52,658 nt of DNA from Ilumatobacteraceae bacterium (GTDB taxonomy: Bacteria > Actinomycetota > Acidimicrobiia > Acidimicrobiales > Ilumatobacteraceae): NCBI GenBank assembly GCA_025463305.1, contig JAOBWK010000100.1:1-52658 (forward strand). Direction: 5' to 3'. A model generated the notes under the pieces. The model did no database searches and was not told where the DNA came from. It saw only the letters and a list, made by a program, of their open reading frames with translations. The position numbers and the translations under genes were made by a program. Shown in pieces: positions 34,420 through 42,641 of this stretch (position 1 is its first letter; every line of letters begins with the position of its first letter).

Positions 34420-36000
34420 ATGGGGACAGGGGTGAGCAGGCGCGACCTACTGCGTTGGTCGGCGCTCGGTGGGGGTGTTGCGCCGATTGCTGCGTTCGTC
34501 GCCGCCTGCAGTGCGCAGGGCGCCGATGGCGGCACTGCGACGACCACGCGGTTGACGACCTCGACCATGAGCTCACCGACGACGATCCGGTCCACGGCGA
34601 CCATCACTCCCCCGTCGACGACCAGCACGTCGCTCGCACCGACACCGACCACGCTCGCGGTCGATCCGTCGCGGCCGTGGTGGATGCAGGGCAACTACGC
34701 GCCGGTGGCGGACGAGATCACGTCGACCGCGTTGGTGGTGACGGGGGCGATCCCGCCGGAGCTGACCGGGCTGTACGTGCGCAACGGCTCGAACCCGTCG
34801 TCGGGCGCTTCGCCGCACTGGTTCTTCGGCGACGGCATGGTGCACGGCGTGCGCCTGGAGCGCGGCGTGGCGACCCTCTACGGCAACCGCTACGTGAACA
34901 CGACGATGTACCAGGCCCACGCCGGGTTCGGGCAGGGGCCACCCGGTGGTGCGTCGAACCAGTCGAACGTGTCGTGCATCTGGCACGGCGGCAAGCTGTT
35001 GACGAGTGGCGAGGTCGGGTTGCCGTACGAGCTCGACCCGGACGACCTCTCCACCGTCGGACCGTACGACTTCGGCGGCCGGCTGACGACGGCGTTCACC
35101 GCCCATCCGAAGATCGATCCGGCGACGGGTCGCCTGCACAGCTTCGGCTACGGGTTCACACCGCCGTACCTCACGTACCACATCACCGAAGCCGACGGCA
35201 CGCTGGTGCACAGCGAGGTCGTCGACGTGCCACGCAGCACGATGATGCACGACTTCGCGATCACCGCCACCGACGCCGTGTTCTGGGACCTCCCGGTCAC
35301 GTTCGACCTCGACGCGGCGATCGCGTACATCGCCGATCCGTCGAAGGGCGCGTTCCCGTACCGGTGGTCGCCGGAGGACGGAGCCAGGGTCGGGGTGATG
35401 CCGCTCGCGGGCGGCGCCGCCTCCATCCAGTGGTTCGACCTCGAGCCCTGCTACGTGTTCCACGGGGTCAACGCGTTCCGGCGCGGCGACGAGGTGGTGG
35501 CCGACGTCTGCCGGCTGTCGTCGATGTTCGCGCCGGGCGACTTCCTCGGCGGCGAGGCATCGCATCGGCGCTGGACGTTCAACACGGCCTCCGGCGCCGT
35601 CAGCGACGACGTGCTCGCCGTCGACGACCCCGGCGATCTGCCGAGCCGAGACCCACGCCGGATGGGACGCGAGCACACCTACGGCTACCTCGTCGGCACG
35701 CGAGAGAACCCGCACACGGTGGAGTTCGGCGGGTTGATCAAGCACGACTACCGCGACAACAGCCGCCAGTTCTGGGATCCGGGGCCGACCCGCCACGCCG
35801 GCGAGTGGCTGTTCGTCCCCGGTGGATCCGACCCCGCCGACGACGCCGGCCACCTGCTCGGCTACGTCCACGACGAGGCGACGGACGTCACCGAACTGGT
35901 GATCATCGACGCCACCGCGGTGACCGCCGGACCGGTGGCGACCGTCGCGCTCCCCCGGCGGGTGCCCTACGGGTTCCACGCAGCCTGGATCCCGGCATGA
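34420..36000 (+). CDS. Exported carotenoid-oxygenase (RPE65)-family lipoprotein
   Basis: 526 aa. The four iron-binding His of the RPE65/carotenoid cleavage family are readable: H229 (TAHPKIDP), H277 (MMHDFAIT), H348 (VFHGVNAF) and H520 (YGFHAAWIP). The N-terminus SRRDLLRWSALGGG has a twin-arginine pair, and VAAC makes a lipobox near residue 31. A Thr/Ser/Pro-rich linker follows (about 38-80), as in the binding protein at 29501. The enzyme therefore appears to work outside the membrane, unlike most bacterial family members. Possible substrates are apocarotenoids, stilbenes or lignin-like phenols. Confidence 0.88.
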   Translation: MGTGVSRRDLLRWSALGGGVAPIAAFVAACSAQGADGGTATTTRLTTSTMSSPTTIRSTATITPPSTTSTSLAPTPTTLAVDPSRPWWMQGNYAPVADEITSTALVVTGAIPPELTGLYVRNGSNPSSGASPHWFFGDGMVHGVRLERGVATLYGNRYVNTTMYQAHAGFGQGPPGGASNQSNVSCIWHGGKLLTSGEVGLPYELDPDDLSTVGPYDFGGRLTTAFTAHPKIDPATGRLHSFGYGFTPPYLTYHITEADGTLVHSEVVDVPRSTMMHDFAITATDAVFWDLPVTFDLDAAIAYIADPSKGAFPYRWSPEDGARVGVMPLAGGAASIQWFDLEPCYVFHGVNAFRRGDEVVADVCRLSSMFAPGDFLGGEASHRRWTFNTASGAVSDDVLAVDDPGDLPSRDPRRMGREHTYGYLVGTRENPHTVEFGGLIKHDYRDNSRQFWDPGPTRHAGEWLFVPGGSDPADDAGHLLGYVHDEATDVTELVIIDATAVTAGPVATVALPRRVPYGFHAAWIPA

Positions 36001-36049
36001 CAACTGCCCGTGTCGCGGCTGCCGGCGTGACAGCTGCAAGGCTGGCGGG

Positions 36050-36823
36050 ATGAGCGACCCGTTGTGGTTCACCTCGTCCGACGGACTGCGGATCGCGTAC
36101 GACGATCACGGCACGGACTCGTCACGGCCGCCGGTGGTGCTGCACCACGGCTTCGCTGCCAACTCGTTCCTCAACTGGGTCGCACCGAAGGTGGTCGACG
36201 CGTTGGTCACGTCGGGCCGCCGGGTGGTCACCATCGATGCACGCGGGCACGGTCGCTCCGACCACCCGCACGATCCCGCCTTCTACGGCGAGGCGAAGAT
36301 GGCCGGCGACGTCTCGACGCTGGTCGACGTGCTGGGGGTCGACGAGTTCGATCTCGTCGGCTACTCGATGGGCGCCATCGTGTCGCTGGTCGTCGGCAGC
36401 AGCGATCCACGGGTGCATCGCCTGGTCATCGGCGGTGTCGGCGCCGGCGTCGTCGAGCGGGGTGGTGTCGACACTCGAGCGATCGCCCCCGAGGTGCTGC
36501 GGCAGGCGCTCCTTGCCGATGATCCGGCCACCATCACCGACCGGTCGGCGGCAGGTTTTCGGGCCTTCGCCGACGCCACCGGGGCCGACCGGTTCGCGCT
36601 CGCCGCGCAGGCTGCGCGCGTGCACACCGGATCGATCCCGCTCGACCGCATCACCGCACCGACCCTCGTGCTCGTCGGGCGCGACGATCCGCTGGCCGTG
36701 CGTCCAAAGGTGCTCGCCGATGCCATCGACGGCGCGCGGTTGATCGTCATCGACGGCGATCACCTCGGTGCGGTCGGCCAGCCGGCCTTCGCCCCCGCCA
36801 TCGTCGACTTCGTGAACGGCTGA
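36050..36823 (+). CDS. Alpha/beta-hydrolase-fold protein
   Basis: 257 aa. The oxyanion loop is LHHGFAAN, the nucleophile elbow is GYSMG with S106, the acid is in LVGRDDPL, and the catalytic His is in DGDHLGA. The size and lid pattern fit small esterases or C-C/haloalkane-like hydrolases; the substrate is not predictable. Its stop overlaps the next ATG (TGATG), coupling it to the SDR gene. Confidence 0.85.
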   Translation: MSDPLWFTSSDGLRIAYDDHGTDSSRPPVVLHHGFAANSFLNWVAPKVVDALVTSGRRVVTIDARGHGRSDHPHDPAFYGEAKMAGDVSTLVDVLGVDEFDLVGYSMGAIVSLVVGSSDPRVHRLVIGGVGAGVVERGGVDTRAIAPEVLRQALLADDPATITDRSAAGFRAFADATGADRFALAAQAARVHTGSIPLDRITAPTLVLVGRDDPLAVRPKVLADAIDGARLIVIDGDHLGAVGQPAFAPAIVDFVNG

Positions 36824-37599
36824 TGGCGGTGCCTGCTCGCCCCGCGCTGCGTACCGCGCTGGTGCTCGGCGGCAACAGCGACATCGCCTGGGCCACCGTC
36901 ACCCGTCTCGCCGCCGACGGGCTGCAGCGGGTGGTGCTCGCCGTGCGCGATCCCGCGGCCACCGAGCACCGTCTCGCCGCCGAGCCGTTCCCGGCGACGG
37001 TCACCGAGGTGACCATCGAGCCCTGGGATGCACTCGAAGCGACGGGGCACCGAGCCCTCGTCGACAGCGCGGCGGACACGTTGGGTGGGATCGACCTCGT
37101 GCTGTGCGCCGTCGGCAGCCTCGGTCACGGCGCTGGCATCACCGCTTCGGCCGAGTCGGCGGCCGCGCTGTTCGCCTCGAACTTCAGCGGCCCGGCGACC
37201 GCGCTCACCGAGGTCGCCCAGCACCTCGTGCGTCGCGGGTTCGGCACGATCGTGGTGGTGTCGTCGGTGGCCGGCCTGCGCGCCCGCCGCTCGAACTACC
37301 TCTACGGATCGGCGAAGGCCGGGCTCGACGCGTTCACCCAGGGCCTGGCCGACTCGGTGGCGAGCGACGGTGTGCACGTCCACCTCATCCGCCCCGGGTT
37401 CGTGACGAGCAAGATGACCACTGGGTTGCGGCCCGCGCCGTTCGCGACGACCACGGCCGCCGTGGCCGATGCGATCGCGGCCGCGGTCGCCGACGACCGG
37501 AGCCGCATCGTGCACGTGCCGGGCGTGATCGGCCCGCTGTTCGTCGCGATGCGCGCCCTCCCCCGACCGCTGTGGCGGCGTGTGGCCGGCGATCGCTGA
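36823..37599 (+). CDS. Short-chain dehydrogenase, DprE2-like
   Basis: 258 aa. The NAD(P) loop is VLGGNSDIAWATVTRL (14-29), and the active site is SS...Y-x-x-x-K in NYLYGSAKAGLDA. The C-terminal VIGPLFVAMRALPRPLWRRV is characteristic of decaprenylphosphoryl-2-ketoribose reductase (DprE2), which makes DPA, the arabinose donor of arabinogalactan, together with DprE1. No DprE1 oxidase is present here, so another keto-reduction is possible. It is coupled to the hydrolase by a one-base overlap. Confidence 0.78.
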   Translation: MAVPARPALRTALVLGGNSDIAWATVTRLAADGLQRVVLAVRDPAATEHRLAAEPFPATVTEVTIEPWDALEATGHRALVDSAADTLGGIDLVLCAVGSLGHGAGITASAESAAALFASNFSGPATALTEVAQHLVRRGFGTIVVVSSVAGLRARRSNYLYGSAKAGLDAFTQGLADSVASDGVHVHLIRPGFVTSKMTTGLRPAPFATTTAAVADAIAAAVADDRSRIVHVPGVIGPLFVAMRALPRPLWRRVAGDR

Positions 37600-37652
37600 C
37601 GGACCACCGTCTCACGCATCGAGAAGATGTCGTCAAGATCCCCCTTGAGTCC

Positions 37653-37877
37653 ATGGAGCCGCGTGCCGATGGAGTTGACGTGCATGGAGCCTCGCCGTTG
37701 AACCTGCTCGAGATCACCGTCGCCGTGATGCTGGCCTACGGCGCCATCGCCTGGCGGTTGGTCATCGTGCCGGCGCAGCGCCGTCATGCCGACGCCCAGC
37801 AGCGCCTGCAGCCCGCCCGCGTGCAGCCGGCGCCGCGAGCCCAGCTCCGGCTCGTCGTCGACAACAGCCGGCGCTGA
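37653..37877 (+). CDS. Small single-pass membrane protein
   Basis: 74 aa, unrecognised. One membrane segment, about residues 18-39 (LLEITVAVMLAYGAIAWRLVIV), is followed by a basic, Gln/Arg/Pro-rich tail that should lie in the cytosol. An internal GTG at 37680 with GGAG 5 nt upstream could be the true start (65 aa). It is preceded by 53 nt after the SDR stop. Confidence 0.45.
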   Translation: MEPRADGVDVHGASPLNLLEITVAVMLAYGAIAWRLVIVPAQRRHADAQQRLQPARVQPAPRAQLRLVVDNSRR

Positions 37878-37884
37878 CCCGCCG

Positions 37885-37908
37885 GCCCGTCAGCCCGTCA
37901 GCGCGTCA
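37885..37908. repeat. Three tandem 8-bp repeats between convergent genes
   Basis: GCCCGTCA, GCCCGTCA and GCGCGTCA sit back to back. The last includes the beta-lactamase-family stop codon. GCCCG at 37893 can pair with CGGGC at 37911-37915, giving a weak hairpin between the convergent genes. Confidence 0.4.
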
Positions 37909-39015
37909 GTCGGGCGTGCCGCACGCTCCGGCCGCGCTGGCGATCGACGACGTGCGCCGCGCCTCGCGGATCAGGTGCTCGTCGAGCCCATTGGTGCAGT
38001 AGCCCACGCTGAGCCCGGTGACCGGATCGCCGAACGCGATCTGACCCTTCGCACCGTTGTGCCCCACCGCGAGCGGCGAGACCGTGCGGCCCATGCCCCG
38101 CAGGTGCGAGTTGCCATCGGCGCCGGCCTGCACGAGCCCGAGCGTGCGGTTGGCCGGCAGACCCGTGAGCCGGTCGGGCAGACGGTTGCGGACGTGGCTG
38201 GTGGCGTCGTCGAGCACGTCCTGATCCCACATCGCACCCGGGTTGTGCAGGATCGCCTGGTAGTACAGGGCGAGGTCGGCGGCGCGCATCACACCCCCAC
38301 CGCCCGGGATGCCGACGCGCTGGACTGCGGGATCGTTGAACCCGAGCAGCGCCGCGGTGGTGACCTCGCCGAGGTCGACCGAGCGGACGCCGAGCACGGC
38401 CTCGAGCTCGTCCGCGGTGGCGGGCTCGCCGACCGCCACCAGCTCGGCAGCCACGTGCGGGACGTCGCCGAGGACCCGCTCGAGCCCGGCCGGCCCCGTG
38501 ACGCGCTGCTCGACCACGTCGCGGTAGTCGCTGCCCGTCACCCGCTCGATGACCTCGGCCAGCACCCAGTGCGCGGCGGTCGGGTGGTACTCGAAGGTGG
38601 ATCCGGGCGCCCAGTTCAGCCGCCACTTCGCGAACGCCCTGGTGCGCCCCGCGCTCGTGTCGCCGTCGATCGGTGACAGCGGTGCGCTCGGGAACCCGGA
38701 TGTGTGCAGCATCACCTGCTCGAGCGTGATCACCTCCTTGCCGTTGGAGCCGAACTCGGGGATGTACTCGACGACGTGCTTGGACACGTCGATCAGGCCA
38801 TCGCCGATCAGCGCCCACACCGCGCCGGCGACGAACGCCTTGGTGGCCGAGTAGACGACGTAGCGGGTGTCGTTCGTGGCATCGCCGAACGTCTCGAACG
38901 CGACCAGCTCGCCATCGTGGGCCACCGCGACCTGCGCCGACGGGAGCAGGCCGGCGTCGACCTCGCGACGGGCGCGCTGGAGCAAGGTGGCCACTGCAGA
39001 ACGATCGATCCCCAT
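37906..39015 (-). CDS. Serine beta-lactamase-family hydrolase (class C/esterase VIII-like)
   Basis: 369 aa. The nucleophile motif is S56-A-T-K59 (YSATKAF). The Tyr motif is in FEYHPTAAHWVL, and the third motif is HNGAKG. There is no signal peptide, so a cytoplasmic esterase or peptidase is likelier than an antibiotic-resistance enzyme. ATG 39015 follows GGAAGGGGG with good spacing; the frame extends upstream without similarity. Confidence 0.85.
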   Translation of the reverse strand: MGIDRSAVATLLQRARREVDAGLLPSAQVAVAHDGELVAFETFGDATNDTRYVVYSATKAFVAGAVWALIGDGLIDVSKHVVEYIPEFGSNGKEVITLEQVMLHTSGFPSAPLSPIDGDTSAGRTRAFAKWRLNWAPGSTFEYHPTAAHWVLAEVIERVTGSDYRDVVEQRVTGPAGLERVLGDVPHVAAELVAVGEPATADELEAVLGVRSVDLGEVTTAALLGFNDPAVQRVGIPGGGGVMRAADLALYYQAILHNPGAMWDQDVLDDATSHVRNRLPDRLTGLPANRTLGLVQAGADGNSHLRGMGRTVSPLAVGHNGAKGQIAFGDPVTGLSVGYCTNGLDEHLIREARRTSSIASAAGACGTPD

Positions 39016-39090
39016 GCCGATCCCCCTTCCATGAGAGTGCCCCATGTCTAGTCGCCCCGGTCGGCTCGCGTGACGTCGTCGGTGCGCTGC

Positions 39091-39096
39091 CAGACT
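39091..39096 (+). promoter_or_regulatory. Possible -10 box (CAGACT) of a leaderless promoter
   Basis: CAGACT, 6 nt before GTG 39103, in the same GCCAGACTC context as the box at 34408. Confidence 0.3.
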
Positions 39097-39102
39097 CGGG
39101 CG

Positions 39103-39894
39103 GTGATCCTCGATGTGCAGTTCAACTCGGCCACCACGCCCTGGGCGGAGATGCGCGACGCCGTGCTGGCAGCGGAGTCTGCGGGCTACGGGGTGGCCTG
39201 GGTGGTCGACCACCTCGCCGGACAGGTGATGGGCGGCGACTCGATGCTCGAGGCGTGCACGCTCACCGGCGCGCTCGCCGCGGTCACCGACACGATCGGT
39301 GTCGGCACGCTCGTTGCCAACGTGTGGAACCGCCCGACCGGCGTGCTCGCCGCTGCGGCGGCGACCGCGCAGCAGATCGCCGGTGGTCGCTTCTGGCTGG
39401 GCATCGGCGCCGGCGCGTCACCGCAGTCGCCGTACGGCGCCGAGCACGCCGCGCTCGGCATCGAGCTCAGCCCCGACCTCGCGATCCGCCATGCCCGCCT
39501 GGTGGAGTTCCTCGACGTCGCCGAGACGATGTGGGTCACCGGCGAGATCGGCGGCGTGGTCGGCTTTCCGCGGCCGCCGCAGCGGATCCCGATCGTGGTC
39601 GGCGCGAACAGCGTCGCCCTCGCCCGCCTCGCCGCCACCGTCCACGACGGACGGGTCGACGGCATCAACGTGCGCTCCAACCATCCCCGTCTGGAAGAGA
39701 TCGTCGACGCGGCACGGACGGCCCGACCGTCCGACCGCGCGCCGCTCGTCGTCACGACGTGGGCGCGCACCAGCCCGGAGATCCGCGATGCCGACTCGGG
39801 AGTGCGCCGGCGGTTCGAGCGGATGGGCGTCGACCGGTTGATCGTCGTCCAGTTCGACCGGGTCGACCTGTCGCTGATCGGTTCGGTGGCGTGA
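39103..39894 (+). CDS. Luciferase-like (LLM class) flavin/F420-dependent oxidoreductase
   Basis: 263 aa, TIM-barrel LLM fold. VVDHLAGQ (after strand 2), the TDTIGVGTLVAN strand, and GRFWLGIGAGA are family markers. Short members without the large insertion often use F420 in Actinobacteria; the cofactor cannot be proved by eye. GTG 39103 was chosen over GTG 39070 because the family starts at VILDVQF. It converges on the FKBP gene with 18 nt between stops. Confidence 0.8.
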   Translation: MILDVQFNSATTPWAEMRDAVLAAESAGYGVAWVVDHLAGQVMGGDSMLEACTLTGALAAVTDTIGVGTLVANVWNRPTGVLAAAAATAQQIAGGRFWLGIGAGASPQSPYGAEHAALGIELSPDLAIRHARLVEFLDVAETMWVTGEIGGVVGFPRPPQRIPIVVGANSVALARLAATVHDGRVDGINVRSNHPRLEEIVDAARTARPSDRAPLVVTTWARTSPEIRDADSGVRRRFERMGVDRLIVVQFDRVDLSLIGSVA

Positions 39895-39896
39895 CG

Positions 39897-39912
39897 CCCG
39901 TCGCGTGACGGG
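39897..39912. terminator. Hairpin between convergent genes
   Basis: CCCGTC and GACGGG form a 6-bp stem with loop GCGT. It fills the 18 nt between the LLM and FKBP stops. There is no U-tract, so it is an intrinsic-like bidirectional terminator at best. Confidence 0.4.
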
Positions 39913-40290
39913 TCAGCGCGCGCCGAGCAGATCGACGACGAACACGAGCGTCTCGTGCGGCTTGATGACGCCACCGGCGCCCTGTGCGCCGTAACCGAGG
40001 TGCGGCGGGATGGTGAGCCGGCGGCGACCGCCGAGCTTCATCCCGGCGACGCCCTGGTCCCAGCCGCCGATGACCTGGCCCGCGCCGAGGCGGAACTGGA
40101 ACGAGTCGTTGCGGTCCCAGCTGGAGTCGAACTGCTTGCCGGTGCTCCACGCCACGCCGACGTAGTGCACGTCGACGGCCATGCCGCGGGCGGCCTCGTG
40201 GCCGTCGCCGACGATGAGGTCCTCGATCACCAGATCGGTGGGCGCGTCGCCCTCGGGAATGGTCACCTCTGGCTTGGTCGCATCAGTCAT
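39913..40290 (-). CDS. FKBP-type peptidyl-prolyl isomerase
   Basis: 125 aa, single FKBP domain. VDVHYVGVAWSTGKQFDSSW, VIGGWDQGVAGMKLGGRRRL and IPPHLGYGAQG are the canonical strands and active-site loop. It has no signal peptide, so it is cytosolic. It overlaps the thioesterase gene by ATGA. Confidence 0.92.
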   Translation of the reverse strand: MTDATKPEVTIPEGDAPTDLVIEDLIVGDGHEAARGMAVDVHYVGVAWSTGKQFDSSWDRNDSFQFRLGAGQVIGGWDQGVAGMKLGGRRRLTIPPHLGYGAQGAGGVIKPHETLVFVVDLLGAR

Positions 40291-40736
40291 TGCGCCGAGG
40301 CTATCGGCGCGACGTACGTTCCCTGGGCCGCCGCCACGGGCTTCGCCGGGTCGTCCGTCCAGGCGATCACGGTGCCGATCAGCGAGCGACGGCCGGCGTG
40401 GTGCAGCTCGGCGCGGGCCCGGATGACGGCACCGCGCGCCGGGCGCAGGAAGCGGATCGACATCTCGCTCGTCAGCACCATCGGCACGATGCCCATCACC
40501 GTGAAGCACGCGTAGTACAGCGCGGCATCGCACATCGCGAACACCGTCGGGCCGCTGATGATGCCGCCGGGACGGAGGTTGACCGTGCTCGTGTTCTGAC
40601 GGGCGATGGCCCAGCGGTCGCCGACGGCTTCGCAGCGGTTCGCGCTGCCGCCGACGAACTCGGCATCGAGGAACGCGTTGATCTGCTCGGGGGTGACACC
40701 GCTCGCGGGAACGTCGGTCTGGGGCACGTCGCTCAC
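40287..40736 (-). CDS. PaaI-like hot-dog-fold thioesterase
   Basis: 149 aa. RPGGIISGPTVFAMCDAALYYACF is the hot-dog helix region, with the catalytic Asp in MCDAAL, and SEMSIRFLRPARG follows. It hydrolyses an acyl-CoA of unknown type. GTG 40736 is preferred because TACGTT lies exactly 7 nt upstream; an in-frame TTG at 40745 would overlap that box. It is divergent from the PLP-lyase gene with only 23 nt between start codons. Confidence 0.82.
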   Translation of the reverse strand: MSDVPQTDVPASGVTPEQINAFLDAEFVGGSANRCEAVGDRWAIARQNTSTVNLRPGGIISGPTVFAMCDAALYYACFTVMGIVPMVLTSEMSIRFLRPARGAVIRARAELHHAGRRSLIGTVIAWTDDPAKPVAAAQGTYVAPIASAQ

Positions 40737-40743
40737 GATGGTC

Positions 40744-40753
40744 AACGTAGTGT
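40744..40753. promoter_or_regulatory. Two back-to-back leaderless -10 boxes
   Basis: TACGTT on the minus strand (40744-40749) lies 7 nt before GTG 40736. TAGTGT on the plus strand (40748-40753) lies 6 nt before ATG 40760. The boxes share two bases. Neither gene has a Shine-Dalgarno sequence, so each promoter's upstream part must lie within the opposite gene. Confidence 0.5.
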
Positions 40754-40759
40754 CGGCCC

Positions 40760-42007
40760 ATGGCGCTGCGCACCACCGGTCTGTCCCCCGACGAGGCCAT
40801 GTCGGCTCTCGAGGCGATGAAGGGCCACGATGTCCGCTGGCGCGAGGGTCGGGCCTTCACGCTGACGTACCACGGAGGCGACGAGGTGGTCGCGCTGGCC
40901 GAGCGCGCCTACCGGCTGTTCAGCGGCGAGAACGCGCTGAACGTGGAGGCGTTCCCCAGCCTGCGCACGATCCAGGCCGAGGTGGTCGACGTCGCCCTCG
41001 GCTGGCTCGGCGGGCCACCGGGTGCGGCGGGTTTCATGACGTCGGGCGGCACCGAGAGCATCCTGCTGTCGGTGCTCGGCGCCCGCGAGCGCGGCCGCAC
41101 CGAGCGCGGCGTCACGACGCCCAACATCGTCCTGCCCACCAGTGCGCACGCGGCGTTCGAGAAGGCCTGCCACTACTTCGATGTCGAGAGCCGCCGCATC
41201 CCGGTGCTCGCCGACTGGCGGGCCGATCCCGATGCGATGGCCGCCGCGATCGACGACGACACGGTGCTGGTGGTCGCGTCGGCGCCGCAGTACCCGCAGG
41301 GCGTCATCGACCCCGTCGCCGCCATCGCCGCGATCGCCGCCGACCGTGGCGTCGGGTGCCACGTCGACGCCTGCATGGGCGGCGTGATCCTCCCCTACCT
41401 GGCCCGGCTCGGCCATCCGATCCCACCGTGGAACTTCGCCGTCGACGGCGTCACCAGCATGTCCGTGGACCTGCACAAGTTCGGCTACACGGCCAAGGGT
41501 GCGTCGGTCATCGCCTACCGCACCAAGGCGCTGCGCAGCCACCAGACGTACGTCACCGACAACTGGCTCGGCGGCCTGTACGGCTCGTCGGGCATCCTCG
41601 GCACCAAGTCCGGCGGCTCGATGGGTGCGGCCTGGGCGGTGATCAACCACCTCGGCGACGAGGGCTACCTGCGCCTCGCCGAGTCCTCGCGCCGCGCCGC
41701 CGAGGAGCTGGTGGCCGGCGTCCGCGCCCGCCCGGTGCTGGCGCTGCGTGCCGAACCCGACGCCACGCTGGTCACGTTCGGCGCCGCCGATCCGGTGTCG
41801 CTCGACATCTACGCCGTCGCCGATGCGCTGTGGGCGCGTGGCTGGTTCGTCGACAAGCAGGGCCCGCCCGCGTCGCTGCACCTCACCGTCAACGCCATCC
41901 ACGACGGCAAGATCGACGGGTTCGTCGCCGACCTCGACGCTGCGCTCGCCGCCGTCTCCGGTGCGGCGACCGCCGGCGTCGGCGGGACCTACGGCACCGT
42001 CGAGTAG
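40760..42007 (+). CDS. Sphingosine-1-phosphate-lyase-like group II PLP enzyme
   Basis: 415 aa. The PLP lysine is K240 in SVDLHKFGYTAKGASV, the pattern of sphingosine-1-phosphate lyase (DxHKxGxxxKG). GFMTSGGTESILL binds the phosphate and HVDACMGG holds the pyridine-N Asp. Relatives include glutamate and tyrosine decarboxylases, but the HKFGYxxKG form points to the lyase group. It would cleave a phosphorylated long-chain base or similar to an aldehyde and an amine. There is no sphingolipid synthesis gene nearby. Confidence 0.82.
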   Translation: MALRTTGLSPDEAMSALEAMKGHDVRWREGRAFTLTYHGGDEVVALAERAYRLFSGENALNVEAFPSLRTIQAEVVDVALGWLGGPPGAAGFMTSGGTESILLSVLGARERGRTERGVTTPNIVLPTSAHAAFEKACHYFDVESRRIPVLADWRADPDAMAAAIDDDTVLVVASAPQYPQGVIDPVAAIAAIAADRGVGCHVDACMGGVILPYLARLGHPIPPWNFAVDGVTSMSVDLHKFGYTAKGASVIAYRTKALRSHQTYVTDNWLGGLYGSSGILGTKSGGSMGAAWAVINHLGDEGYLRLAESSRRAAEELVAGVRARPVLALRAEPDATLVTFGAADPVSLDIYAVADALWARGWFVDKQGPPASLHLTVNAIHDGKIDGFVADLDAALAAVSGAATAGVGGTYGTVE

Positions 42008-42047
42008 CCCCATCACCAGCCCGGTGAGTATGCCCCAACCGCGATTT

Positions 42048-42062
42048 GAGTAGTCACTACTC
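42048..42062. promoter_or_regulatory. Perfect interrupted palindrome, candidate operator
   Basis: GAGTAGTCACTACTC is a 7-bp inverted repeat around a single base, 35 nt upstream of the ATG at 42098. TTGAGT overlaps its left edge. Its position fits an operator for the following gene. Confidence 0.4.
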
Positions 42063-42097
42063 TCGGCCGACGTCGCCGGCGCTGTCACGATCGCAGC

Positions 42098-42559
42098 ATG
42101 AAGTCGATCCAGAACCACATCGAGAACTACCGCAACACGGTGCAGGCTGCGTGGCCGCACGAGCAGATCCTGGCCGTCGGCATCTTCAGCCGCTCCGGCG
42201 CGATGAAGTCGCTCGCGATCGGCCAGATCTCGCCACTCGCCGGGATGGTGATGCGCAGCTCGTCCAAGAAGCGGGCGAACGGCCTCCCCCAGAACGTCGT
42301 GATGGGCATCACCCAGACTCGCCTGCTCACGTTCCAGTACAAGCCGCGTGGCACCTCGATCCGGCTGAAGAAGATGGTGGCCGAGTGGCCGTGGCAGGCC
42401 GTGCGGGTCGAGGCCGGCACCGGCAGGCAGGAGCGCCAGCTGTACTTCCACCTCGCCGACGGTTCCACGGTGCAGCTCGAGAACCTGCGCAGCTTCGGCC
42501 AGTACTCCCACCTCAACGATCCGTTCTACGCTGCTCTCGGCCTCGCGATCCCCGGCTGA
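42098..42559 (+). CDS. Uncharacterised protein, possible PH-like fold
   Basis: 153 aa, not recognised. After a short helical start (IQNHIENYRNTVQ) it has alternating strands (NVVMGITQTRLLTFQYKPRG; WPWQAVRVEAG; RQLYFHLADGSTVQLENL) that read like a bacterial PH-like barrel. There is no signal peptide or membrane segment. No Shine-Dalgarno is evident. It sits alone between the PLP lyase and kbl. Confidence 0.6.
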   Translation: MKSIQNHIENYRNTVQAAWPHEQILAVGIFSRSGAMKSLAIGQISPLAGMVMRSSSKKRANGLPQNVVMGITQTRLLTFQYKPRGTSIRLKKMVAEWPWQAVRVEAGTGRQERQLYFHLADGSTVQLENLRSFGQYSHLNDPFYAALGLAIPG

Positions 42560-42641
42560 TCCGTCGCCTGGCGCACGCCGCCGCGGTAATGTCAGCACGA
42601 TCGTGCCGGGAATTGGCGAACTGATCTGAACGGAGCGGCCC

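Noticed and set aside
37906..39015. Antibiotic-resistance beta-lactamase
   Set aside because: It has the Ser-x-x-Lys motif but no signal peptide, and the features of esterase VIII-like proteins. Resistance cannot be claimed.
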